64,000 bases of DNA from Actinopolymorpha rutila (GCF_013407855.1 NZ_JACBZH010000001.1:62001-126000); one strand, 5' to 3'. Positions 17,823 to 25,908 are shown, counted from the stretch's first letter. The notes: generated by a model not told the origin, from the sequence alone. Numbers and translations are program-made.

Positions 17823-19418
17823 TCAGCCGCGGGCCGGTTTCCGCGACGGCGTACTCCCTACGGTGATCAGCCGCCCGGCACCCAGCGACCCCACGGCGGG
17901 CAGGTCGACCACCCGGACGGAGCGGTCGGCCGCGAGCCGCCGGACCCGCACCGGTGGGAGCTGGTCGCGCCCGCGCGCGAACACGAGGTACGACACCGGC
18001 GTGTTCGGCGGCAGGTCACCCGAGCGCACCTGTCCGAGGCTCGCGGTCGCGCAGCCGGAGTACCACCCGACCTCGGGCTGGTAACCGGTCACCACCACAC
18101 ACCGCCCGGCCGGCCCGGCGACCCCCGCGGAGTCGCCGACCGCCCCGCCGGACTCCGCCGCCAGCGCCGCGGCCGCCGCCACCAGCGACTCCCGCTCGCT
18201 GGTCACGTCGCGCAGCGGTCCGCGCGCGACGAGCACACCGGTCACCGGCATCGTCGCCACCGCACCGGCGGCGAGCGCGCCGAGCAGCAGCCGGGTGCGG
18301 GCGCGGGACCACCTGTGGGCCAACTCGGCCAGTACGGCAACGCCGGCCAGCGTCAGCAGGAACACCGACAAGAACACGAACCTCGGCTCGCCGTGCGCGG
18401 CCAGTCCGATCGAGACGACGAGCGTGACGGCGGCGAGCACCACGAACACCGTCCGGCGGTCCTCCGGCCGCGGTCGGCGCCGGGCCAGCCGCCATGCCGC
18501 GAGCGCTCCCGCCACCAGACCGGCGGCCATCACCACCCCACCCCAGGGCCCGGCAAGTTTCACGGGGAACATGCGCAGGTAGAACAGCAGGCCGCCGAGC
18601 CCCTCCGGGTGGCCGGCGTCGGCGGATGCCCGCACCATGCCGAACGGCGACCCGGTCCGGCGTTCGGCGGTGACGAGGTGCGGCGCCAGCCCCACCGCCA
18701 GCACCGCGGCCGCGCCGAGCAGGCCGCGCCACCTGGCCAGCCAGGCTCGTGGCCCCCAGACCACCGCGGCGGCGAGGGCCAGGGAGAGGGCGCCCGCCAG
18801 CGCGCCGTACCGCAGGTAGAACGCACCGAGCGCGAACCCGGCCGCGGCCGGCAGCCACCGGTCGCGGCCGCCGGCTCGCTGGGATCCGGTACGCCGGACC
18901 AGCACCGTGTTGCCTTCCTGGGCGCGCACCAGGCAGTACGCCGCTCCGGCCAGGAGCCCGGCGGTCCCGACATCGGTGAGGAACTCCGGGACCCGGCGCA
19001 CGAACCCCGGCCCGGACAGCACGAGCAGGGCGACCACGACGCCGCGCGCCGGCCCGAGCAGTCCGATCCCGACCCAGCAGAACAGCCCGAACGCCAGCAA
19101 CGCGAGCAGCAACCCCACGGCCCGGACGGACGCCACGCTCTCGTGCACCGCGAGTGCGGCGTAGCCGAGCGCCGGCAGTCCGGGCGCGCGGTGATCACCC
19201 CACTGCGCGCTCGGTGCTCCCGTCAGCCAGGACCGCGCCTCGGTCGCGTAGACCGCCTCGTCGTGCCCGAGATAGGGGATCGACGATTGGAGTGCCGCCC
19301 AGACGGCGGCGGTGAGCGCGAGGACGCCGAGTACGAAAGCCCAGGTCGGAGGCCTGCGTGCGAGCCGGTCCAGGCGCATTGTCCGTATTGCAGAACGCGA
19401 TTTCATTATTTGAGACAT
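17823..19418 (-). CDS. GT39/ArnT-like membrane glycosyltransferase
   Basis: A ~531-residue GT-C type protein with about eleven membrane helices. The first extracytoplasmic loop has YLGHDEAVYATEARSWL, with the Asp-Glu pair expected at the catalytic site of polyprenyl-phosphate-sugar transferases, and HRAPGLPALGY follows. A soluble C-terminal domain (~residues 420-531) contains two Cys residues. It probably moves a sugar from a lipid carrier to a wall or protein acceptor. I prefer ATG 19418, since the in-frame TTG at 19439 adds seven residues with little support. The region around the start is much lower in GC than the rest. Confidence 0.75.
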   Translation of the reverse strand: MSQIMKSRSAIRTMRLDRLARRPPTWAFVLGVLALTAAVWAALQSSIPYLGHDEAVYATEARSWLTGAPSAQWGDHRAPGLPALGYAALAVHESVASVRAVGLLLALLAFGLFCWVGIGLLGPARGVVVALLVLSGPGFVRRVPEFLTDVGTAGLLAGAAYCLVRAQEGNTVLVRRTGSQRAGGRDRWLPAAAGFALGAFYLRYGALAGALSLALAAAVVWGPRAWLARWRGLLGAAAVLAVGLAPHLVTAERRTGSPFGMVRASADAGHPEGLGGLLFYLRMFPVKLAGPWGGVVMAAGLVAGALAAWRLARRRPRPEDRRTVFVVLAAVTLVVSIGLAAHGEPRFVFLSVFLLTLAGVAVLAELAHRWSRARTRLLLGALAAGAVATMPVTGVLVARGPLRDVTSERESLVAAAAALAAESGGAVGDSAGVAGPAGRCVVVTGYQPEVGWYSGCATASLGQVRSGDLPPNTPVSYLVFARGRDQLPPVRVRRLAADRSVRVVDLPAVGSLGAGRLITVGSTPSRKPARG

Positions 19419-19443
19419 ACCTTCGGCCGTTCCCGACAACCGT

Positions 19444-19449
19444 TACTGT
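19444..19449 (+). promoter_or_regulatory. candidate -10 for the riboswitch transcript
   Basis: TACTGT fits TANNNT and ends 7 bases before the first paired base of the SAM-IV aptamer (19457). The matching -35 is weak (CTTCGG, 17-base spacing). Confidence 0.4.
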
Positions 19450-19456
19450 GACTTCC

Positions 19457-19630
19457 GGTCACGAGTGCCAGCAGGAGACTCGTCCACCACGGCCCACGGC
19501 GCGACCCGCGCCGGCCGACGTGGTGGCCGGGACTCGCCAGCCCCGGCTTGCTGGCCGGCAACCCTCCTCCGCGGTGGGGTGCCCCGGGTGAGGACCAGGT
19601 CGCGCCGACCGGTGCGGCAAGCGCGGGACC
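19457..19630 (+). promoter_or_regulatory. SAM-IV riboswitch with enlarged arm
   Basis: The blocks GGTCACGAGTGCCAGC (19457-19472), GCTTGCTGGCCGGCAACCC (about 19546-19564), CGCGGTGGGGTGCCCCGGGTG (around 19570-19590), GACCAGG and GCGGCAAGCGCGGGACC match the actinobacterial SAM-IV aptamer in sequence and order. SAM binding normally lowers downstream sulfur or methionine gene expression. The arm between GCCAGC and GCTGGC is ~77 nt instead of roughly 16. It contains its own long stem (CCACCAC pairing with GTGGTGG, and GGCGCG-ACC-CGCGCC inside). It heads the operon starting at 19669. Confidence 0.88.
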
Positions 19631-19639
19631 CCAACGCCC

Positions 19640-19658
19640 ACGGGTCCCCGAGACCCGT
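19640..19658 (+). promoter_or_regulatory. expression-platform hairpin
   Basis: ACGGGTC-CCCGA-GACCCGT is a perfect 7-bp stem between the aptamer and the first gene. Its 3' arm runs into the Shine-Dalgarno TGAGG (19658-19662) that precedes GTG 19669. It may therefore control ribosome access. Confidence 0.55.
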
Positions 19659-19668
19659 GAGGTGTGCT

Positions 19669-21216
19669 GTGAGCCTTCTGAGTGCCGTGGCCGTCAGGGC
19701 CGAACGCCGTACCCCCGACATCCCGCTCCCGTCCCCGGCCATCCGGGTGACGTCCGGTGCCGTTCGTTCCGCTCCTGCGGCGCACGTGGGTGCCGCTCCG
19801 CTGCTGCCCGTGGTGGGAGGTGACCTCCCGGTGCCGCTGGTCACCGGCGAGACCAGGGCGTACGCCAACCTCGACTACGCCGCGAGCGCGCCGTGTCTGT
19901 CCGACGTGGCCGCGCACCTGGCGCAGGTAGCGCCGTACTACGCGAGCGTGCACCGGGGTGCGGGATACGCGTCCCGGGTCAGCACCGCGCGCTACGAACA
20001 TGCTCGTGCCCAGGTCGCGGCGTTCGTGGGAGCACGCGCCGACGACGTGGTCGTGTTCACCCGCAACACCACCGACGCGCTGAACCTGCTGGCCCGGTGC
20101 GTGCCCGGCCGCACCGAGGACGGCGCAGAAGGCAACGAGAGCGAGGGCAGCACGACCGCCCCCGACGCGGGTGACGTGCTCTTCCTCGACATCGAGCACC
20201 ACGCCAACCTGCTTCCGTGGCGGCGCGGCCGGCACCGGTGCGTGGTCGCCGGTACGACGCAGCGAGCCACTCTGGTCGCCCTGCGGGCCGAACTCGCCGC
20301 CCGCCCGGCCGCGCTGGTCGCCATCACCGGCGCGTCCAACGTCACCGGCGAGGTGCTTCCCCTGGCCGAGATCGTCGCCGCCGCGCACCAGGCCGGCGCC
20401 CGCGTCGTCCTGGACGCCGCCCAGCTGGCACCGCACCGGCGGATCGACCTGACCGCCAGCGGCGTCGACTACGTGGCATTCTCCGGGCACAAGCTCTACG
20501 CGCCGCTCGGGTCCGGGGCCCTCGTCGGCCGCCGCGACTGGCTGGACGCGGCCCCGGCGTACCTCCCCGGCGGCGGTGCCGTGCGGGAGGTCACACTCAC
20601 CGGCACCACCTGGGCAGATGCCCCGCAACGCCACGAGGGCGGCACGCCCAACGTGCTCGGCGCCGCGGCACTCGGCCAGGCCTGCGAGACCCTGGCCGCA
20701 CTCCCCGACGGCGCGCTGGCCGCGCACGAGGAGGCGCTGCGAGCCCGCCTGGTCGCGCGGCTGGACGCCCTTCCCGGCGTACACCGGCACCGGATCTGGC
20801 GGGACAGCCCGGACGCGATCGGCGTGGTGGCGTTCAGCGTCGACGGCTACCACCCCGGACTCGTCGCGGCGTACCTCTCCGCCGAGCACGGCATCGGCGT
20901 CCGCGACGGGAAGTTCTGCGCACACCCGCTGCTGTCCCGCCTGGGCGCTCCCGACGGGACGCTGCGGGCGAGCTTCGGCGTGGGCAGCAAGCTGGCCGAC
21001 GTCGACCGGCTCGCCGACGCGGTCGAGGACCTGCTGGTGGCCGGTCCGCGGTGGGAGTACGCCGTGGTCGACGGGCGCTGGGAGCCGGTGGGTGACACCC
21101 GGCCGGTGCCGGAGTGGGCCGGCACGACGACCGACGGCGCTGACGGCGCCGCGTCCCTGGGCGGGTTCGCCGGCACCGGCGGCGGGTCTCCGTGCGAGCA
21201 CGAGGCCCGGCCGTGA
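19669..21216 (+). CDS. class V aminotransferase / cysteine desulfurase-like PLP enzyme
   Basis: A 515-residue fold-type I PLP enzyme of the SufS/CsdA superfamily. YANLDYAASAPCLSDV marks the start of the domain (~residue 64). DIEHHANLLPW carries the His stacking on PLP, VVLDAAQLAPH the Asp binding the pyridine N, and FSGHKLYAPLGSG the Schiff-base Lys275. The ~60-residue N-terminus and the Gly/Thr-rich C-terminus are extensions. The GTG at 19669 follows TGAGG by 6 bases. Control by SAM-IV and the cysteine dioxygenase and rhodanese neighbours point to cysteine sulfur metabolism. The substrate (cysteine or a derivative) is inferred. Confidence 0.85.
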   Translation: MSLLSAVAVRAERRTPDIPLPSPAIRVTSGAVRSAPAAHVGAAPLLPVVGGDLPVPLVTGETRAYANLDYAASAPCLSDVAAHLAQVAPYYASVHRGAGYASRVSTARYEHARAQVAAFVGARADDVVVFTRNTTDALNLLARCVPGRTEDGAEGNESEGSTTAPDAGDVLFLDIEHHANLLPWRRGRHRCVVAGTTQRATLVALRAELAARPAALVAITGASNVTGEVLPLAEIVAAAHQAGARVVLDAAQLAPHRRIDLTASGVDYVAFSGHKLYAPLGSGALVGRRDWLDAAPAYLPGGGAVREVTLTGTTWADAPQRHEGGTPNVLGAAALGQACETLAALPDGALAAHEEALRARLVARLDALPGVHRHRIWRDSPDAIGVVAFSVDGYHPGLVAAYLSAEHGIGVRDGKFCAHPLLSRLGAPDGTLRASFGVGSKLADVDRLADAVEDLLVAGPRWEYAVVDGRWEPVGDTRPVPEWAGTTTDGADGAASLGGFAGTGGGSPCEHEARP

Positions 21217-21314
21217 CCGATCGTCTGCTGCCCCTGCTCGACGTCTTCTGGAACGGACGCCGGGGCGACCACTTCGACCAGCGGTGTCGGTGCCCCGCTG
21301 GTCCGCCCGCCTGA
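21213..21314 (+). CDS. 33-codon coupled small ORF with Arg-Cys-Arg-Cys
   Basis: A GTG at 21213 overlaps the stop of the PLP enzyme gene (GTGA), so ribosomes could reinitiate here. The peptide has 33 residues and contains DQRCRCPAG, with Cys codons at 21285 and 21291. It ends 89 bases before the cysteine dioxygenase start. RNA stems described at 21278-21358 overlap it. No homology is recognised. It could be a cysteine-sensing leader peptide rather than a working protein. Only coupling, Cys content and the RNA structure support it. Confidence 0.45.
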   Translation: MTDRLLPLLDVFWNGRRGDHFDQRCRCPAGPPA

Positions 21315-21358
21315 CCTGACCGAAAGGCACCTGCCCGGTACGGGCGTGGGACCAGCGG
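21278..21358 (+). promoter_or_regulatory. mutually exclusive RNA stems before the cysteine dioxygenase gene
   Basis: Segment 1 CCAGCGG (21278-21284) can pair with segment 2 CCGCTGG (21295-21301). The longer segment 2 CCGCTGGTCC (21295-21304) can pair perfectly with segment 3 GGACCAGCGG (21349-21358). The two pairings exclude each other. Segment 1 abuts the Cys codons of the small ORF. A small stem GCCCG-GTA-CGGGC (21333-21345) lies inside the second loop. This layout resembles ribosome-controlled attenuators. Confidence 0.5.
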
Positions 21359-21403
21359 TTCGAGCAACCCCTCGTCGGCTCGACTCGTTCTCCGGAGACT
21401 CCC

Positions 21404-22024
21404 ATGTCCGCGACATCCCTGAACTTCAGCGACACCTCCGTCCCCTTCACCGCCGGCCGTCACGCGGGCGGCCGGTTCACCGTCGACGTACCCAGCGTCG
21501 CCTCCGCCGCCGCGCTGGTGCGCCGGGTCGCCGCCGAGCCGCGACTGTGGCAGGACCGGCTGCGCTTCGGCCACGGCGACGAACGCTGGTACGCCCGCCT
21601 CGACGTCGACCCCGACCACGAGGTGTGGCTGATCGCCTGGCTGCCCGGACAGGACACCGGCCTGCACGACCACGGCGAGGCGCTCGGCGCGTTCACGGTG
21701 GTGCGCGGTGCACTGACCGAGACCACCGTCACCCCGGCCGACGGCGCGACGATCGGCCGTACGACGGTCAGCGGTACGGCCGGCGCCTTGGCCGGTGGCC
21801 GGATCAGCCCCGGCACCGTCGTACGTCCCACCCGCCGGCACTTCGCCGCGGGTCAGGTCCGCGGCTTCGGGTATGAGCACGTCCACGACGTCGCCAACAC
21901 CGGTGACGTGCCCGCCGTCAGCATCCACGCGTACGCGCCCGAACTCACCGCCATGACGAGGTACGCCGTGGTGGACCGGCGGCTGACCGTCCTTTCCTCC
22001 GAGCGCGCAGGAGTCGACTGGTGA
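21404..22024 (+). CDS. cysteine dioxygenase family protein
   Basis: A 206-residue cupin. The first metal motif GLHDHGEALGAFTVVRGAL supplies His88 and His90, and the second, HVHDVANTGD (His159, His161), completes the Fe site expected for thiol dioxygenases. SIHAYAPEL follows, as in bacterial cysteine dioxygenases. The enzyme oxidises cysteine (or another thiol) to the sulfinate. GGAG precedes ATG 21404 within a TCTCCGGAGA palindrome. The stop overlaps the rhodanese start by 4 bases. Confidence 0.88.
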   Translation: MSATSLNFSDTSVPFTAGRHAGGRFTVDVPSVASAAALVRRVAAEPRLWQDRLRFGHGDERWYARLDVDPDHEVWLIAWLPGQDTGLHDHGEALGAFTVVRGALTETTVTPADGATIGRTTVSGTAGALAGGRISPGTVVRPTRRHFAAGQVRGFGYEHVHDVANTGDVPAVSIHAYAPELTAMTRYAVVDRRLTVLSSERAGVDW

Positions 22025-22458
22025 CCACATCCGTACGCCCGACGCCCGAGCGGGACGCGCCCGTACGCCGCACGATCGACGACGTCCTCGCGCAGGCGCG
22101 CGCCCGGCTGACCCGGCTCGGTCCGGAGCAGGCGTACGACCGGGTGCGGGCCGGCGCGGTGCTGGTCGACATCCGCCCCAGCGAGCAGCGGGCGCGGGAG
22201 GGCCACGTCGAGGGTGCGGTGCCCGGTGCGCTGGTGGTCGAGCGGAACGTCCTGGAGTGGCGGTTCGACCCGGCCAGTGACGCCCGGCTGCCGCAGGCGA
22301 CGGGGTACGACGTGGAGGTCCTCGTCCTGTGCTCGGAGGGCTACACGTCCAGCCTCGCGGCGGTCGCGCTGCAGGATCTCGGCCTGCACCGCGCGACCGA
22401 CGTCGCGGGCGGGTTCGTGGCCTGGGCCGCCGCCGGCCTGCCCACCCGATCCGGCTGA
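22021..22458 (+). CDS. rhodanese-like domain protein
   Basis: A 145-residue single rhodanese domain. VLVDIRPSEQRAREGHVEGA is the N-terminal signature. The active-site loop is CSEGYTS with nucleophile Cys104, and the C-terminus is VAGGFVAWAAAGLPT. It would carry persulfide sulfur, for example to or from the PLP enzyme or a cysteine dioxygenase product. It is the last gene of the SAM-IV-controlled operon, translationally coupled (GTGA) to the dioxygenase. Confidence 0.92.
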   Translation: MTTSVRPTPERDAPVRRTIDDVLAQARARLTRLGPEQAYDRVRAGAVLVDIRPSEQRAREGHVEGAVPGALVVERNVLEWRFDPASDARLPQATGYDVEVLVLCSEGYTSSLAAVALQDLGLHRATDVAGGFVAWAAAGLPTRSG

Positions 22459-22483
22459 CCGAGCCGAAGTTCCTGGTCACCGG

Positions 22484-22507
22484 CGGATTCTTCCGCGGAA
22501 GAATCCG
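22484..22507. terminator. bidirectional terminator palindrome
   Basis: A perfect 24-base palindrome (CGGATTCTTCCG followed directly by its complement) sits between the convergent stops of the rhodanese gene (22458) and the GH6 gene (22515). Confidence 0.75.
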
Positions 22508-22514
22508 ACGAGAC

Positions 22515-23711
22515 TCAGCTGGTACGAAGGACCGCCCACAGGTCGGCGCCGCGGCGAAGGCCGAGCGCCAGGCCGGGCCGCCAGCCGGGCGGATCGGTCT
22601 CGGTGAGCAGGGAGTACGCGATGGTGGGGCTGAACTCGCCCGCCCGCACGGTCGCGCCGACACCGCACTGCCCGTCGGACTCACCGGGCGGGCGTGCCCA
22701 CACCTGCATATCCAGCCCGTCCGCGCCGCCGAGCCGTGGCGCCTGTCCGACCCGCTGACCCGGCGGGTTGCACCACTGCGCGTCATCCGTCGGCCGTCCG
22801 TTGCGGCTGGTGTCGACGAGGAACCGCGAGGAGATTCCCATCGGACCCAGCGCGTCGTTGATCGCGTGGCCGTAGTCGACGTTCGCGTCCGTGGACCGGT
22901 AGTTGGAGACGTTCAGCGCGAAGCCGCGGGCGTTCGCCACGTGTGCCCGGCGCAACCGCTCGGCCATCACCTCCGGCGGCACCCAGGCCGCGTGCCCGGC
23001 GTCGACGTACACCCAGGTGCCGGGCGAGACGGCGCGGAACCGGTCCACCGCGTACGCGATCAGCCGGTCGTACTGCCGCTGCCACGCCGCGGGCAGGCAG
23101 GTCTGCCCGGCCAGCGCGTCGGGTTCGAGGATCACCACCGCCGGGCGGGAGCCGATCCCGGCGGCCAGCCCGTCGACCCAGGACCGGTACGCCGCGGGTC
23201 CGGGCGCGCCGCCCGCGCTGTAGCCGCCGCAGTCGCGACGCGGGATGTTGTACGCCACCAGGACCGGCAGCCGGTGTGCCCGCGCGGCGGCCGCGGCGTA
23301 CTCCCGTGCCGAGGCGGCGTCGTTCCAGTCGCCCAGGAACCACCTGGCGACCGGGCGCTGCGCGATCCCCTCCGCGATCAGCGACCGGCGCGGATCGTGG
23401 GGGTTGTCGCGGACCCAGGCCGTGGGCTGGCCGTGCGGGTCGACGTAGAAGCCGTTGGTACGCGAGACCGGGTTGTCCGTCGTGGGGTGCGCGGCCATCG
23501 GCCAGGTGGGCCCCGTCGAGGACGGCTCCGGGTCCACCGGGCTGTTCACCACCGCGGTGACCGCCGCCACCGCCAGGATCGCCCCCGCGCCCACCATGCG
23601 CCGCGTGCGCCGGCCCGCCTGGAACGGCGCGAGCACCGGCCGCAGCGTCCACCTCAGCCGAGCTACCAGGGCACGCCACCACACCGGGTCCGAGATGTCT
23701 CGAAGGCCCAT
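22515..23711 (-). CDS. membrane-anchored glycoside hydrolase family 6 protein
   Basis: A 398-residue protein. One membrane segment (about residues 43-62) follows a basic N-terminus. The rest is a GH6 catalytic domain: LVAYNIPRRDCGGYSAGG, VVILEPDALAGQ with the catalytic acid Asp, VYVDAGHAAW, FALNVSNYRS and a late LDMQVWARPPGESDG with the substrate-binding Trp. GH6 enzymes are beta-1,4-glucanases or cellobiohydrolases. No cellulose-binding module is present. ATG 23711 is preceded by GAGGGGAG. An upstream in-frame start at 23786 lacks support. A role in processing a self-made beta-glucan is possible. Confidence 0.88.
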   Translation of the reverse strand: MGLRDISDPVWWRALVARLRWTLRPVLAPFQAGRRTRRMVGAGAILAVAAVTAVVNSPVDPEPSSTGPTWPMAAHPTTDNPVSRTNGFYVDPHGQPTAWVRDNPHDPRRSLIAEGIAQRPVARWFLGDWNDAASAREYAAAAARAHRLPVLVAYNIPRRDCGGYSAGGAPGPAAYRSWVDGLAAGIGSRPAVVILEPDALAGQTCLPAAWQRQYDRLIAYAVDRFRAVSPGTWVYVDAGHAAWVPPEVMAERLRRAHVANARGFALNVSNYRSTDANVDYGHAINDALGPMGISSRFLVDTSRNGRPTDDAQWCNPPGQRVGQAPRLGGADGLDMQVWARPPGESDGQCGVGATVRAGEFSPTIAYSLLTETDPPGWRPGLALGLRRGADLWAVLRTS

Positions 23712-23885
23712 GCCGCTCCCCTCGCCGAGCGGGGCGCACGACTCGCACGACCTCGTACGCACGGCTCGTCGGCGCCACGACCGCAACGGTGGCCAACAGC
23801 CGCCAACGTAACTCCGACCGACCGGCCCGGGCGCCCGTCTCCGACGGAGAGGGGAGGCAGGTTCACCCGAACGGGGGAGCCGCCG

Positions 23886-24267
23886 TCACCCGCGCCGCGC
23901 GCCTCTCGCCGGCCGGGCCTTCGTCACGACAGCACCCCACAGGGCGAGCCCGCTGATCACGATCCGCGGCCCGCCCGGCCTCCCGGGGCGACTGGCGCGC
24001 CTGCCGAACAGCCCGAACAGGCCGAGCCCGCGGACCTCCACCTCGACGTCGTCCGGGACGACGATCGTGGTCCCGCCCCCACAGGGTGATGGCGCGGATC
24101 CGGGTCTCCTGGGCGGTCAGGCGTGCCTCGGTCAGGTCGATCCGGCCCTCCGCCGCGGCCGCGCGCACCCGGTCGCGGTCCTCGTCGGAGGCGCGTACCT
24201 GGTACCCGGTCTCCTCGGCGTGTTCGAAAGCTCTGGCCTTCTCAGCGTCCCCATTCCCTCGCACCAC
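23886..24267 (-). pseudogene. frameshifted DUF1707 / LiaF-like C-terminal domain gene
   Basis: From GTG 24267 the frame encodes RASDEDRDRVRAAAAEGRID, the DUF1707 motif, and reaches ITLWG. At a run of five G (24080-24076) the frame changes. In the neighbouring frame the sequence continues GGTTIVVPDDVEVEVRGLGL and FGLFG up to a stop at 23886, the usual C-terminal domain of LiaF-like envelope proteins. One G fewer would restore the gene. It is therefore a fresh pseudogene, a homopolymer sequencing error or, less likely, a programmed shift. Without the shift the frame reads a basic tail to 23863. Confidence 0.7.
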
Positions 24268-24316
24268 TGTCAGGCGGTCACCTTAGGTCCTACGCCTGAA
24301 CGCGAAAGGCGATGGA

Positions 24317-25198
24317 TCAGGCGCGCTCGGCCGCCACCTGGGCGCGGACGGCGGGGATCACCTCCGCGGCGAACTTCCGCCACTGCTCCGGGTCCTCCGC
24401 CCACAGCACGAACGTGTCGAACCCGAGCCCCACGGCGAGGTCGGTGAGCTCGTCCACCCACTGGTCGGCGGGCCCGTGCAGGAGGCCCTCGGACCGTCCG
24501 GCGGTGAGTGTTCCGGCGACGTTGAGAACCCGGCGTACGTCGGCCGGCCGGCGCCCGGCGGCCAGCGCGGCCTCGTCGATCCGGGCCGCCCCCTCGGCCA
24601 GCGCACCGACGTCACCGTCGCGGAGGGAGGGCAGCCACCCGTCGGCGGACCGGCCGGTCAGCGCGAGCGCACGCGGACCGTAGACACCGAGCCAGATGCC
24701 GATCGGGTGCGCGGGCACGGGACCGGAGGAGGCCCCGGTGAGCCGGTGGAAGCGGCCCTCGAAGCGCAGGTCGCGCCGCCCGCTCCACAGCAGCCGGATC
24801 ACCTCGATCGCCTCGCCGAGACCGGTGATCGCCTCGCCGGGGCTGCGGCGGGTGCCGCCGTACGCCTCGATCGCGTCCCAGAACGCGCCGCTGCCCAGGC
24901 CGAGCTCGCACCGCCCGCCGCTGAGCACGTCCAGACTGGCCGCGGCCTTGGCGAGCACGGCGGGCGGGCGCAGGGCGAGGTTGGCCACGTCGGGGAAGAC
25001 GCGGATCCGCTCGGTGCGGGCGGCGATCATCGCCAGCAACGTCCAGGTCTCGACATAGTGGCGCTGGTACGGGTGGTCCTGGACGCCGATGCAGTCGAAC
25101 CCGGCCCGCTCCAGCTCCCGGGCGGTGTCGAGCAGCGGGTCGGCGGCGTTCGGCACCAGGAAGTATCCGAACGCCAACTCCCGTCCGTAGTCGGGCAT
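24317..25198 (-). CDS. LLM-class (F420-type) oxidoreductase
   Basis: A 293-residue luciferase-like TIM-barrel protein. It has FGYFLVPNAADPLLDTARELERAGFD at the N-terminus, VQDHPYQ at strand 2, TERIRVFPDVANLALRPPAVLAKAAASLD in the middle and GRCELGLGSGAF before the phosphate-binding region. This arrangement is typical of actinobacterial F420- or FMN-dependent enzymes. The substrate is unknown. It stands alone between the frameshifted gene and glutathione peroxidase. Confidence 0.88.
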   Translation of the reverse strand: MPDYGRELAFGYFLVPNAADPLLDTARELERAGFDCIGVQDHPYQRHYVETWTLLAMIAARTERIRVFPDVANLALRPPAVLAKAAASLDVLSGGRCELGLGSGAFWDAIEAYGGTRRSPGEAITGLGEAIEVIRLLWSGRRDLRFEGRFHRLTGASSGPVPAHPIGIWLGVYGPRALALTGRSADGWLPSLRDGDVGALAEGAARIDEAALAAGRRPADVRRVLNVAGTLTAGRSEGLLHGPADQWVDELTDLAVGLGFDTFVLWAEDPEQWRKFAAEVIPAVRAQVAAERA

Positions 25199-25301
25199 CC
25201 CACCACCTCCCCGGACGATCCCCGGCGACCCGGACCCGACCTGGCCCGGCGCGGCCCGACCTGGCCCGGCGTCGCCTACGTGGTCACGGCGAGCGGCGCG
25301 G

Positions 25302-25790
25302 CTAGTTCGGCAGGTTCGCCTCGATCGTCTCCACCAGCTTGGGGTCGTCGGGTTCGGTGCCGGGGCGGAACCGCGCGACGATCTTGCCGTCCGGTGAGAT
25401 CACGAACTTCTCGAAGTTCCACTGGATGTCGCCGGCCTCGCCCTCGGCGTCGGGCACGGCGGTCAGCTCGTCGTAGATCGGGTGCCGGTCGGGTCCGTTG
25501 ACCTCGACCTTCTCGTACATCGGGAACGTCACGCCGTACGTCGCCGAGCAGAACTCCTGGATCTCCTCGGCGGTGCCGGGCTCCTGCCCGCCGAACTGGT
25601 TGCACGGGAAACCGACGACCGCGAACCCACGGTCGGCGTACTGCTCGTGCAGCCGCTCCAGGCCGGTGTACTGCGGAGTCAGGCCGCACTTGGACGCGAC
25701 GTTGACGACCAGCAGGGCACGCCCGGCCAGGTCGGCCAGGGATCCGGGTGCGCCGGCCAGCGTTCGTACGGGGGTGTCGTAGATGCTCAC
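25302..25790 (-). CDS. glutathione peroxidase family thiol peroxidase
   Basis: A 162-residue protein with the family motifs VVNVASKCGLTPQY (peroxidatic Cys in the position of Sec), GFPCNQFGGQEPG (resolving Cys) and IQWNFEKFVISPDG (Trp-Asn-Phe of the active site). In actinomycetes these enzymes use thioredoxin or mycothiol systems rather than glutathione. The GTG at 25790 has AAGGA upstream. An earlier in-frame start at 25850 would add an unrelated 20-residue stretch. Confidence 0.93.
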   Translation of the reverse strand: MSIYDTPVRTLAGAPGSLADLAGRALLVVNVASKCGLTPQYTGLERLHEQYADRGFAVVGFPCNQFGGQEPGTAEEIQEFCSATYGVTFPMYEKVEVNGPDRHPIYDELTAVPDAEGEAGDIQWNFEKFVISPDGKIVARFRPGTEPDDPKLVETIEANLPN

Positions 25791-25881
25791 GCGTGGTCCT
25801 TCCGTCGAGGGTGGCTCCCGCCGTACCCCCATCAAACCCCAGGACGCCAACCGGCTGGACGCCGCGACCGATCCGGCCGCA

Positions 25882-25908
25882 TGTCACGTACGCCCGACCG
25901 GCCTCGTC
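25882..25908 (+). promoter_or_regulatory. ECF41-type promoter of the sigma factor gene
   Basis: TGTCACG (25882-25888), a 16-base spacer and CGTC (25905-25908) match the published ECF41 promoter pattern TGTCACA-N16-CGTC with one mismatch. It lies 65 bases before the ECF41 gene, so autoregulation is expected. Confidence 0.8.
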
